Assembly: GCF_002287065.1 (NCBI RefSeq)
Contig: NZ_NSJZ01000003.1
Location: forward strand, 219,604 to 283,603
Source of the DNA: Paracoccus salipaludis
Lineage (GTDB): Bacteria; Pseudomonadota; Alphaproteobacteria; Rhodobacterales; Rhodobacteraceae
Length of the DNA stretch: 64,000 nt
Direction: 5' to 3'
In this document: piece by piece, positions 56,999-64,000 of the stretch
How the letters are laid out: the number at the start of each line of letters is the position of its first letter
How positions within the stretch are numbered: position 1 is the first letter of the stretch
Translations under genes and position numbers: made by a program
Notes under the pieces: generated by a model
Databases searched by the model: none
Seen by the model: the letters and a program-made list of their open reading frames with translations, nothing else
What the model was told of the DNA's origin: nothing

Positions 56999-58754
56999 AT
57001 CCGGCCCCAGGCAGAAGACTCCGAGCTGTCCCGTGACGGCATGGGCCCGCAAGGTAGTGGAGGGCAAGGTTGTCGCCGGACATCTCACCCGGCTGGCCTG
57101 CCAGCGCCACCTGGAAGATCTGAAGACCAGCAATGACCGGGACCTCGTCTGGGACCGCGCGGCGGCGCTGCACGCGATCGAGTTCTTCAGCCACCTGCGG
57201 CACTCGACGGGCGAATGGGCGGGCCAGCCCTTCGATCTGCAGCCCTGGCAGCAGTTCGTGGTGGGCTCTGTCTTCGGCTGGAAGCGGGCGGATGGCTTGC
57301 GCCGGTTCCGAACAGCTTATGTCGAGGTCGCCCGCAAGAACGGCAAGTCGGCCCTGCTGGCCGGGATCGCGCTCTATGCGCTGGTCGCCGACAGCGAGGC
57401 CGGGGCGCATGTCTATGCCGCCGCGACCACCCGCGATCAGGCGCGCATCGTCTTCGGCGAGGCCGAACGGATGGTGGCGGCGAGCCCGGCGCTCTCGGCC
57501 CGGGTCACGCGCACGGTCAACAACCTTGCGGTGCTGTCGACCGCGTCCTGGTTCCGGCCGCTCTCGGCCGACGCCAGCAAGATGGACGGGCTGAACGTGC
57601 ACTTCGCGGCCGTCGACGAGGTGCATGAGCATCCGGGTCCAGAGATCATCCAGAAGCTCAACACGGCCACCGGCGCCCGGCGCCAGCCGCTGATCGTCGA
57701 GATCACGACGGCGGGACACGACCGCCACTCGGTCTGCCGCCAGCATCACGAGTTCTCGGTCAAGGCGCTGGAAGGCACGCTGCCGCAGGAGACCGCGGAT
57801 CCCTGGTTTGCCTTCATCGCCACAATCGATACCGGCGACGACTGGACCGACCCGAAGGTCTGGGGAAAGGCCAATCCGAGCCTCGGGGTGACGGTGAAGG
57901 TTGATGATCTCAAGCGCCAGATCGATGAGGCGCGCGAGATGCCGGCGCAGCAGAACGCCATCCGCCGGCTGCGATTGAACGAATGGACCGAGCAGGTCAC
58001 CCGGTGGCTCGACATGGAGGTCTGGGCGGAGGGTGGACTGTCGGCAACGGCCGGCGGCGCGGATATTGCGCGGGAACTCTCCCGTCTGGAGCGACTGCTC
58101 GCGGGGCGCGAATGCTACGGCGGGCTGGATCTGGCTCGGGTCAACGACCTCTCGGCCTTCCTTCTGCTGTTTCCGCCGACGCGGGATGCGGCGCTCGGGA
58201 GCCTGGCCGAGAAGTGGATCGTGCTGTCGCGCTTCTGGGTACCGGAGGAGGATATCGGGCGCCGCGCCCGGCGCGACCGGGTGCCCTACGATGTATGGCG
58301 CGACCAGGGGTTCCTGGTGGCCACCCCCGGCAACGCCACCGACTTCGCCTTCATCGAGGCGGAGATCGTCAACCTCGCCGGCCGGTTTGATCTGCGCGAA
58401 CTTGCCTACGACCGCACCTTCGCGGGCGAGATCGTCCAGCATCTGCAGGACGAGGGCATCAACCTCGTCCAGTTCGGTCAGGGGTTCCTGAGCATGGCTG
58501 CGCCCACGGCAGAGCTTGAGCGGCTCGCGGTCTCGCGGCTCCTCTGGCACGGGGGCCATCCGGTGCTGCGCTGGAATGCCTCGAACGTCGCCGTCCGGCA
58601 CGACCCGGCCGGCAACATCAAGCCGGACAAGGAGCGCTCGTCGGAGCGCATCGACGGGATCGTGGCCCTCTGCAACGCGCTTGGCCGGGCCATGATGCGC
58701 GACGAGTCCGCCGGTCGCTCGGTTTATCAGGCCCGTGGGCCGATGCTGCTCTGA
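56982..58754 (+). CDS. Phage terminase large subunit
   Basis: 590 aa from GTG at 56982. Packaging ATPase with Walker A ARKNGKS (117-123) and Walker B AAVDEVHEH (Asp212, Glu213), a C-terminal RNaseH-like nuclease (GGLDLARVNDLSAF, YDRTFAGEIVQHL). Cuts concatemers and pumps DNA into the prohead. Complete length; no lesion seen. Next gene (portal) starts 12 bp later. Confidence 0.95.
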   Translation: MAAQRKSGPRQKTPSCPVTAWARKVVEGKVVAGHLTRLACQRHLEDLKTSNDRDLVWDRAAALHAIEFFSHLRHSTGEWAGQPFDLQPWQQFVVGSVFGWKRADGLRRFRTAYVEVARKNGKSALLAGIALYALVADSEAGAHVYAAATTRDQARIVFGEAERMVAASPALSARVTRTVNNLAVLSTASWFRPLSADASKMDGLNVHFAAVDEVHEHPGPEIIQKLNTATGARRQPLIVEITTAGHDRHSVCRQHHEFSVKALEGTLPQETADPWFAFIATIDTGDDWTDPKVWGKANPSLGVTVKVDDLKRQIDEAREMPAQQNAIRRLRLNEWTEQVTRWLDMEVWAEGGLSATAGGADIARELSRLERLLAGRECYGGLDLARVNDLSAFLLLFPPTRDAALGSLAEKWIVLSRFWVPEEDIGRRARRDRVPYDVWRDQGFLVATPGNATDFAFIEAEIVNLAGRFDLRELAYDRTFAGEIVQHLQDEGINLVQFGQGFLSMAAPTAELERLAVSRLLWHGGHPVLRWNASNVAVRHDPAGNIKPDKERSSERIDGIVALCNALGRAMMRDESAGRSVYQARGPMLL

Positions 58755-58766
58755 CAGGAACGCTGC

Positions 58767-60083
58767 ATGTCCCTCTGGTCCCGTCTCTTCGGCGCGCGTG
58801 GAAGCGCGGCGCCTGCTGCTGCCCCGCAGTCGCAGTCGGACCTGCAACCACAGGCGTCCCTCAGCTCGACGGGCGGCACGGTGGTCCATACCTCCGCCGA
58901 GCTGGAGCAGGTCCTCCGCGGCGGGTCCGCCACGGCTGCCGGGGTGAGCGTCTCGCCCGAGACCGCCCTCACGGTGGCCGCCGTCCACGCCTGCGTGCGG
59001 ATCATCTCCGGGGCGGTCGCGACGCTGCCGCTGCAGTTGCGCCGTCGCATCGACGACCGGACACGCGTCGATGCTTCGGACGATCCGTTGTGGCATCTGC
59101 TGCGCCGCCGGCCCAATCGCTGGCAGACACCTTCGCAGTTCCGCCGCATGATGCAGACCCATCTGCTGCTGCGTGGCAATGCCTATGCGATGATCGTCCG
59201 CTCGCGCGGACAGGTCCGGGAGCTGGTCCCGTTGCAGCCGGACCGGGTGGCCTGTCGGCAGAGGGACGATCTGGAATTGGAATACGTCTACATCCGCCGC
59301 GACGGGGTGCGGGTGCAGCTCGGGCAATCCGAGATGTTCCATCTCGTCGGCATGACGCTTGATGGCGTCACCGGCGTCTCGGTGATCACCCATGCCCGCG
59401 AGACGATCGGGCTGTCACTGGCGATGGAGGAGCACGGTGCCTCGACCTTCCGCAACGGCGCCCGGGTCTCGGGCGTGCTGCGCCATCCGGGCCGGCTGGG
59501 GCAAGAGGCGGTGGCCAACCTCAAGGCGGGCCTGGACGAGTTCCGCTCGGGCGGCGAGCAGGAAGGCCGGCACCTGATCCTCGAAGAGGGCATGGACTAC
59601 GCCCGCATGGCGATGACCGCCGAGGACGCGCAATGGATCGAGAGCCGCAAGTTCACCCGCGCCGACATCGCCATGTTCTTCGGGGTCCCGCCGCACATGA
59701 TCGGCGACACCGAGAAGTCGACCAGCTGGGGCACCGGCATCGAGCAGCAGTCGATCGGCTTCGTGGCCTACACGCTCGAGGATCACCTGACGACCTGGGA
59801 GGAGACCATCGCCCGCGATCTCATCCCGGAGGCACGCCCCGACCTCTACGCCCGCTTCAACCGCGCGGCCCTGGTCAAGGGCGACATCAAGGCCCGCTGG
59901 GAAGCCTATGTGAAGGGCCTGCAATGGGGTGTCTGGAGCCCGAACGAGATCCGCACGCTGGAGGACGAGAACCCGCGTGCAGGCGGCGATGTCTACTATC
60001 CGCCGCCGAACATGACGGCACCGCGGACGGCGGGGCAGGAGGGCAACGGACCGCCGCCGGAGACAGAGGAGCGAGAGCCATGA
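58767..60083 (+). CDS. Phage portal protein, HK97 family
   Basis: 438 aa. HK97-type portal landmarks: TVAAVHACVRIISGAVATLP, QFRRMMQTHLLLRGNAYAMI, EHGASTFRNGARVSGVL and the SWGTGIEQQSIGFVAYTL loop. Forms the dodecameric ring at the capsid vertex through which DNA passes. The stop overlaps the protease start (ATGA), so both are made together. Confidence 0.95.
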   Translation: MSLWSRLFGARGSAAPAAAPQSQSDLQPQASLSSTGGTVVHTSAELEQVLRGGSATAAGVSVSPETALTVAAVHACVRIISGAVATLPLQLRRRIDDRTRVDASDDPLWHLLRRRPNRWQTPSQFRRMMQTHLLLRGNAYAMIVRSRGQVRELVPLQPDRVACRQRDDLELEYVYIRRDGVRVQLGQSEMFHLVGMTLDGVTGVSVITHARETIGLSLAMEEHGASTFRNGARVSGVLRHPGRLGQEAVANLKAGLDEFRSGGEQEGRHLILEEGMDYARMAMTAEDAQWIESRKFTRADIAMFFGVPPHMIGDTEKSTSWGTGIEQQSIGFVAYTLEDHLTTWEETIARDLIPEARPDLYARFNRAALVKGDIKARWEAYVKGLQWGVWSPNEIRTLEDENPRAGGDVYYPPPNMTAPRTAGQEGNGPPPETEEREP

Positions 60084-60928
60084 CGCTGCGCAGCGCACCC
60101 CAGATCGACCTGTCGCGTCCGCCAAAGGTGCAGGCCTGGGACCCCGATCCGGCACTGCTGGAGAAGTGGACCCCCGGACTTCGCGCCGATCCCGGCCGGG
60201 AGTCGGTGACCGGCAGCCGCACGATCAGCATCCTCGACGTCATCGGCGCCGATGGCCTGACCGGCGAGGGGGTCACCGCGCGGCGCATCGCCGCGGCGCT
60301 GCGCGCGATCACCGCCGACGAGATTACCGTCGACCTCAACAGCCCCGGCGGCGATTTCTTCGAGGGCGTGGCGATCTACAACCTGCTGCGCGCCGATCCG
60401 CGCCGGGTCACCGTCCGCATCCTCGGGCTCGCCGCCTCGGCGGCCTCGGTGATCGCCATGGCCGGCGACGAGGTCCGGATCGGCCGCGCCGGGTTCCTGA
60501 TGGTCCACAACGCCTGGGTGGTCGCCATCGGCAACCGCCACGACATGGCCGCGGCCGCCGAGACCATGATCCCCTTCGATGCGGCCATGGCCGAGGTCTA
60601 CGCCGCGAAGGCCCACGTCGATCCTGCACAGGCCGGCGCGTGGATGGATGCCGAAACCTGGTTCACTGGCCCGCAGGCCATTGAGGCCGGGCTCGCGGAC
60701 GACTTCCTTACAGCCGACGTGGTCGAGACCGAGAGCCATCATGGCAACGGCCGGAGAGCACTGCGCCGGATCGACACGCTGCTCGCCCGCCAGAACATTC
60801 CCCGGTCGGAACGCCGCGCGCTTCTGGCCGAACTCCGCGGCACGCAGGACGCTGCCGCGCCCGTCACGCCGCGCGCTGACGACGACTGGACCGCCCTCGC
60901 GCGGTCCCTCATCCAGACGCTCACCTGA
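60080..60928 (+). CDS. Head maturation protease, ClpP-related
   Basis: 282 aa. ClpP-like serine protease fold: VDLNSPGGDFFEGVAIYN, GLAASAASVIAMAG with the nucleophile Ser, and MVHNAW with the catalytic His. It cleaves the capsid delta/scaffold region during HK97-type maturation. C-terminal ~70 residues are polar and likely self-processed. Sits between portal and capsid as usual. Confidence 0.94.
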   Translation: MTLRSAPQIDLSRPPKVQAWDPDPALLEKWTPGLRADPGRESVTGSRTISILDVIGADGLTGEGVTARRIAAALRAITADEITVDLNSPGGDFFEGVAIYNLLRADPRRVTVRILGLAASAASVIAMAGDEVRIGRAGFLMVHNAWVVAIGNRHDMAAAAETMIPFDAAMAEVYAAKAHVDPAQAGAWMDAETWFTGPQAIEAGLADDFLTADVVETESHHGNGRRALRRIDTLLARQNIPRSERRALLAELRGTQDAAAPVTPRADDDWTALARSLIQTLT

Positions 60929-60939
60929 GAGGCAATCCC

Positions 60940-62181
60940 ATGACCATGATGTCCCACCCTGCGCTGACGCGCGGGATCGTCGCCCTGCGCGCGGATGCCA
61001 GCGGCGATCCGAAGCAGATCTTCGCCGAGCTGCAGAAGAGCTTCGAGGCCTTCAAGGCCGAGCACAGTGATCAGCTGACAGCCCTCCGCAAAGGCCAGGA
61101 AGACGTGGTCCGGGCCGAGAAGGTCGACCGCATCAATGCGGCCGTCGGCGAGCTGCAGGCCGCCATGGATGCGCAGGCCGCGCAGATCGCAGCCCTGCGG
61201 ATCGGCGGCACGTCTGGCGCGCCCGGCCCTGTCGATGCCGCCTACACCGATGCCTTCCGCGCCCACTTCCGCAAGGGCGAGGTCTCCGCGGCACTGAACA
61301 AGGGCGCCGATGCCGAAGGCGGTTATCTCGCCCCCGTCGAGTGGGACCGCACCATCACCGACAAGCTGGTGGAGGTCTCGCCCATGCGCCAGATCGCCTC
61401 GGTCCAGACGATCTCGGGGGCAGGCTTCCGCAAGCTCTTCTCGGCGCAGGGCTTCGGCTCCGGCTGGGTCGGCGAGACCGCCCCGCGACCACAGACCAGC
61501 ACGCCGACCTTCGGGCATCTCGACTACACCCCGGGCGAGATCTACGCCAACCCGGGTGCCACCCAGCAGATGCTCGACGATGCCGCGATCAACCTCGAGC
61601 AGTGGATCGCCAGCGAGATCGAGGCGGAGTTCGCCTATCAGGAGGGCATCGCCTTCGTGGCCGGTGACGGCGTCAACAAGCCCTCGGGGGTGCTGACCTA
61701 TGCGGAAGGAGGCTCGAAGGCTGCGGCGCACCCTTGGGGTGCGATCCCGACCATCACCGCCGCGAGTGCTACGGCAATCACCGCCGACGAGCTGATCGAC
61801 CTGGTCTACTCGCTCCCCGGTCAGGCGGCGCAGAATGCGCGTCTGGTCGCCAACCGCAACACGCTCGCAAGCATCCGCAAGCTCAAGGACGGTCAGGGCA
61901 ACTACCTCTGGCAGCCCTCCTTCACCGAAGGCCAGCCGCAGAACGTGCTGGCCTATCCGGTGACCGAGATGGCGGCCATGCCGGACGTCGCACCCGGAGC
62001 CATGCCACTGGCCTTCGGCGACTTCCGCCGCGGCTACCTGATCGTGGACCGCACCGGCGTGCGGGTCCTGCGCGATCCCTTCACCAACAAGCCCTATGTC
62101 CACTTCTACACCACCAAGCGCGTGGGCGGCGGGCTGCTCAATCCCGAGATGCTGCGGGTCCTCAGGATGGCCGCAGCCTGA
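60940..62181 (+). CDS. Phage major capsid protein, HK97 family
   Basis: 413 aa. An N-terminal coiled-coil delta-like region (about 20-85) precedes the capsid domain starting near GGYLAPVEWDRTITDKLVEV. Later GDGVNKPSGVL, YSLPGQAAQNARLVANRNTL and the ending NPEMLRVLRMAAA match HK97-type capsids. Forms the icosahedral shell after cleavage by the preceding protease. Confidence 0.95.
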   Translation: MTMMSHPALTRGIVALRADASGDPKQIFAELQKSFEAFKAEHSDQLTALRKGQEDVVRAEKVDRINAAVGELQAAMDAQAAQIAALRIGGTSGAPGPVDAAYTDAFRAHFRKGEVSAALNKGADAEGGYLAPVEWDRTITDKLVEVSPMRQIASVQTISGAGFRKLFSAQGFGSGWVGETAPRPQTSTPTFGHLDYTPGEIYANPGATQQMLDDAAINLEQWIASEIEAEFAYQEGIAFVAGDGVNKPSGVLTYAEGGSKAAAHPWGAIPTITAASATAITADELIDLVYSLPGQAAQNARLVANRNTLASIRKLKDGQGNYLWQPSFTEGQPQNVLAYPVTEMAAMPDVAPGAMPLAFGDFRRGYLIVDRTGVRVLRDPFTNKPYVHFYTTKRVGGGLLNPEMLRVLRMAAA

Positions 62182-62235
62182 TCCCTTGGCCCGGCGTTTG
62201 CGCCGGGCTCCACCCTTGTCGGAATGGAGGCCATC

Positions 62236-62541
62236 ATGGTTGTCAAGAAGACTGATGCCGCATTGAAAGCCGATGCAACTGCGACCGAGAACGGCACCCA
62301 CGGTGTCGCCGATCCTGCGCCGACGGCAGCGCTGGAGGACGCCTCGGGCGCGATCATCGAACCCGCAATCACCGACGCCGTCGACGTGAGCCACGAGAGC
62401 GCCGATGCCAATCCGCGCGCCGGAACCACGGCCGCGCAGAACGCCATTGACTGGAACGACCCCAACCGGGTGCGCCCCGATGAGGCCGCCTTCACCGGAC
62501 AGGGTATCGACCGCGCCGTCTATGGGAAGGCCCAAGACTGA
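62236..62541 (+). CDS. Hypothetical phage structural-region protein
   Basis: 101 aa from ATG at 62236, preceded by TGGAGG at 5 nt; an ATG 12 bp upstream is less well placed. Ala/Thr/Asp-rich, probably disordered, with a conserved-looking ending DPNRVRPDEAAFTGQGIDRA. Located between capsid and connector where small decoration or unknown proteins usually sit. Its stop overlaps the connector start (TGATG). Confidence 0.8.
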   Translation: MVVKKTDAALKADATATENGTHGVADPAPTAALEDASGAIIEPAITDAVDVSHESADANPRAGTTAAQNAIDWNDPNRVRPDEAAFTGQGIDRAVYGKAQD

Positions 62542-63068
62542 TGCGGCTGGTCCTCGTCACCCCACCGGCCGCACCGCCGATCATGCTGGCCGAGGTCAAG
62601 GCGCATGCCCGCGTCTCGCATGATGACGAGGATCTCCTCCTCCAGCATTACATCGACGCGGCCACCGCCTGGCTCGACGGTCCGGCCGGGATCCTCGGCC
62701 GGTGCCTTGTCACACAGACCTGGCGCGCGGAGGTTGACGCGATCTCGGGGCCAATCCGGCTACCGTTTCCTGACACTGTCATCGACAGTGCGGTGTTCAT
62801 CGATCCCGCGGGGGGCGATCTCGTGTTCGATCTCCGCTGGCCGGATCGGCTACCGGTGCTGATCCCGCGCAAAGGCCTCGGCCGGCCTGCGGCCATTACC
62901 TTCACTGCAGGCTATGGCGCTCCCGCCGAAGTGCCCGCCGCCATCCGGCAGGCCATGCTGCTGCTGGTCACGCAATGGTACGAGCATCGACAGGTGACGG
63001 GCACAGGCACCGCCTTGCCCTTCGCCGTCGAGGCGCTGCTGGCGCCGTATCGCAGGATCCGGCTGTGA
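62541..63068 (+). CDS. Phage head-tail connector protein (gp6-like)
   Basis: 175 aa. The N-terminal LAEVKAHARVSHDDEDLLLQ and WLDGPAGILGRCLVTQTW match phage connector proteins; ITFTAGYGAPAEVPAAIRQA lies toward the C-terminus. Attaches below the portal ring to start the neck. Overlaps both neighbours by one to four bases. Confidence 0.93.
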   Translation: MRLVLVTPPAAPPIMLAEVKAHARVSHDDEDLLLQHYIDAATAWLDGPAGILGRCLVTQTWRAEVDAISGPIRLPFPDTVIDSAVFIDPAGGDLVFDLRWPDRLPVLIPRKGLGRPAAITFTAGYGAPAEVPAAIRQAMLLLVTQWYEHRQVTGTGTALPFAVEALLAPYRRIRL

Positions 63069-63391
63069 ACATGGACCCGGGGCGGCTCAATCAGCGCGTC
63101 ACGTTCCAGTCGTTCGTCATGATCGAGGACGACATGGGTGGCGTCGTCCATGGCTGGGAGGACCGCTTCACCCTCTGGGCCCACATCCTCTATCTGCGCG
63201 GCTCTGAAGCCGTCATGCAGGCGAGACTCGTATCGAAGGCACCGGTCATCATCACCGTGCGGAGGTCCGCGCAGAGCGTAGGGATCACCTCGGAATGGCG
63301 CGCGGTGGTCGGCAGCGTGATCTTCGATCTCAAGGAGGATCCGCGGCCCAGCGAGGATGGCGGGTTTTTCGAGATGCTGGGCGAAGGTTAA
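63065..63391 (+). CDS. Phage head-tail adaptor (head closure) protein
   Basis: 108 aa from GTG at 63065 (overlapping the connector stop) or 106 aa from ATG at 63071. LNQRVTFQSFVMIEDDMGG and LWAHILYLRGSEAVMQARL match the phage head-closure family (SPP1 gp16-like). Last intact phage gene; tail genes expected next are absent. Confidence 0.9.
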   Translation: MNMDPGRLNQRVTFQSFVMIEDDMGGVVHGWEDRFTLWAHILYLRGSEAVMQARLVSKAPVIITVRRSAQSVGITSEWRAVVGSVIFDLKEDPRPSEDGGFFEMLGEG

Positions 63392-63404
63392 TCTCACCGA
63401 AGGT

Positions 63405-64000
63405 GTGTCAGGTGCGACCCCGCAACAGCCCATGCCGCTAATCGTCCGCTCAGCCTGCCGTAGCCCCAAGCATAACCGCCCTGTCGGCGGCGCGACCCGG
63501 TCGAAGCACATGGAAGGCGCCGACTTCGACATCTCCATGGCGACACGCCCCGGTGACGTTCGAGGCGGCAGCGCGGGAGGTTGGGTTCCTCGGCTTCGGC
63601 TTCTATCCGCGCTCGGGGTTTATGCACATTGATCTTGGGCCCGCACGCGAGTGGGGCGACCGGTTCCCGGTGCGACCGGTAGCATTTGCAGTGTAAATGC
63701 CGCCCGCAAGGGAAGTGCTGGCCGAAAACCGGACAATGACGGCCAGCGGTGCCGCCGGTGTGGCGACGCTGGGTGCGGCTGGCGTCGATGTGGCGCAGAA
63801 CGTCCCGGCGGAAACCCAGAGCGCGATCCTGCCGCTCGCCCCTATCTCGACACCCTGGCTGGTTGTTCATCGCTGCGGCGCTCGCGGGCATTGAGGTCAC
63901 GATCTACGCTCTGCTCGACGATTGGAAGCGGGGGGCGAGGATCGCCGCCGCCCCGTGGATGCGGGTGGCCCTGCGCTACGGCGGCATCGCCCCCGCGGTG
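63405..64000 (+). pseudogene. Degraded M15 D-Ala-D-Ala carboxypeptidase/endolysin with C-terminal membrane helix
   Basis: Three frames together spell one protein. Frame 3 gives LIVRSACRSPKHNRPVGGAT and KHMEGADFDISMA (metal His and Asp of M15); frame 1 then gives FEAAAREVGFLGFGFYPRSG and FMHIDLGPAREWGDRFP until TAA at 63694-63696; frame 1 resumes as PPAREVLAENRTM; after about 63840 the reading passes to frame 2, giving WLFIAAALAGIEVTIYALLDDWKRG. So it has at least two frameshifts, a nonsense codon and a missing 5' end. Such M15 proteins act as phage endolysins. Confidence 0.82.

Noticed and set aside
56528..63391. Gene transfer agent cluster
   Set aside because: P27 small terminase, linked recombinase, primase and morons indicate a prophage; the GTA tail genes are absent.

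Overview
The window reads as a high-GC alphaproteobacterial chromosome, most likely Rhodobacterales and probably Paracoccus or a close relative. This rests on gene content (ccmF-ccmH, obg-proB, metH beside B12-related genes, holB-tmk-dacC), strong G/C third-position bias and ATGA start/stop overlaps. Genus is an inference; nothing could be searched.

Positions 1-38600 are chromosomal backbone. In order they hold: the end of ccmF with ccmH; NUDIX, DUF983, enolase, an endonuclease/exonuclease/phosphatase-fold protein and SelO on the minus strand; obg-proB; a putative B12 group (BtuF-like protein, DUF71 ATP-pyrophosphatase, metH); tRNA-Leu(GAG); a polyamine-type ABC operon with three tandem substrate-binding proteins and a hemerythrin-like gene; a tightly overlapping minus-strand operon (dacC, tmk, holB, tatD, MBL hydrolase, AEC transporter); a lipoprotein, thymidine kinase, DEAD-box helicase, YegD-like Hsp70 and a CDF metal transporter. 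Next comes a two-gene operon of a FecR/TPR/beta-barrel protein and a CHASE2 class III nucleotide cyclase, diverging from a small membrane protein that resembles Pycsar (PycTM/DUF5706) effectors. tRNA-Ser(TGA) closes the backbone.

From about 38600 to the end lies an integrated, prophage-like mosaic. It has a type III restriction-modification pair; a six-gene overlapping leftward operon (AlpA-like HTH, P4-type primase-helicase, 67-aa protein, DUF2924, large serine recombinase, ParB-HTH-like protein); a two-gene cassette of a Met-Gly-starting 260-aa protein and a QueC-like PP-loop enzyme fused to an OmpR-type winged helix; an unusual 9-bp iteron inverted repeat; then the rightward phage module (DUF6362, HNH nuclease, ParB-domain DNA methyltransferase, DUF7220, SRAP protein on the opposite strand, P27 small terminase, large terminase, portal, ClpP-like protease, HK97 capsid, connector, adaptor). 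The capsid module runs straight into a truncated, frameshifted M15 peptidase pseudogene, and no tail genes lie between, so the prophage looks defective.

The most promising undescribed system is the QueC-like plus Met-Gly partner cassette at 50165-52820. It may be a nucleobase-transfer or protein-modification defence module carried as prophage cargo. The PycTM-like protein beside a cyclase operon is a second candidate.
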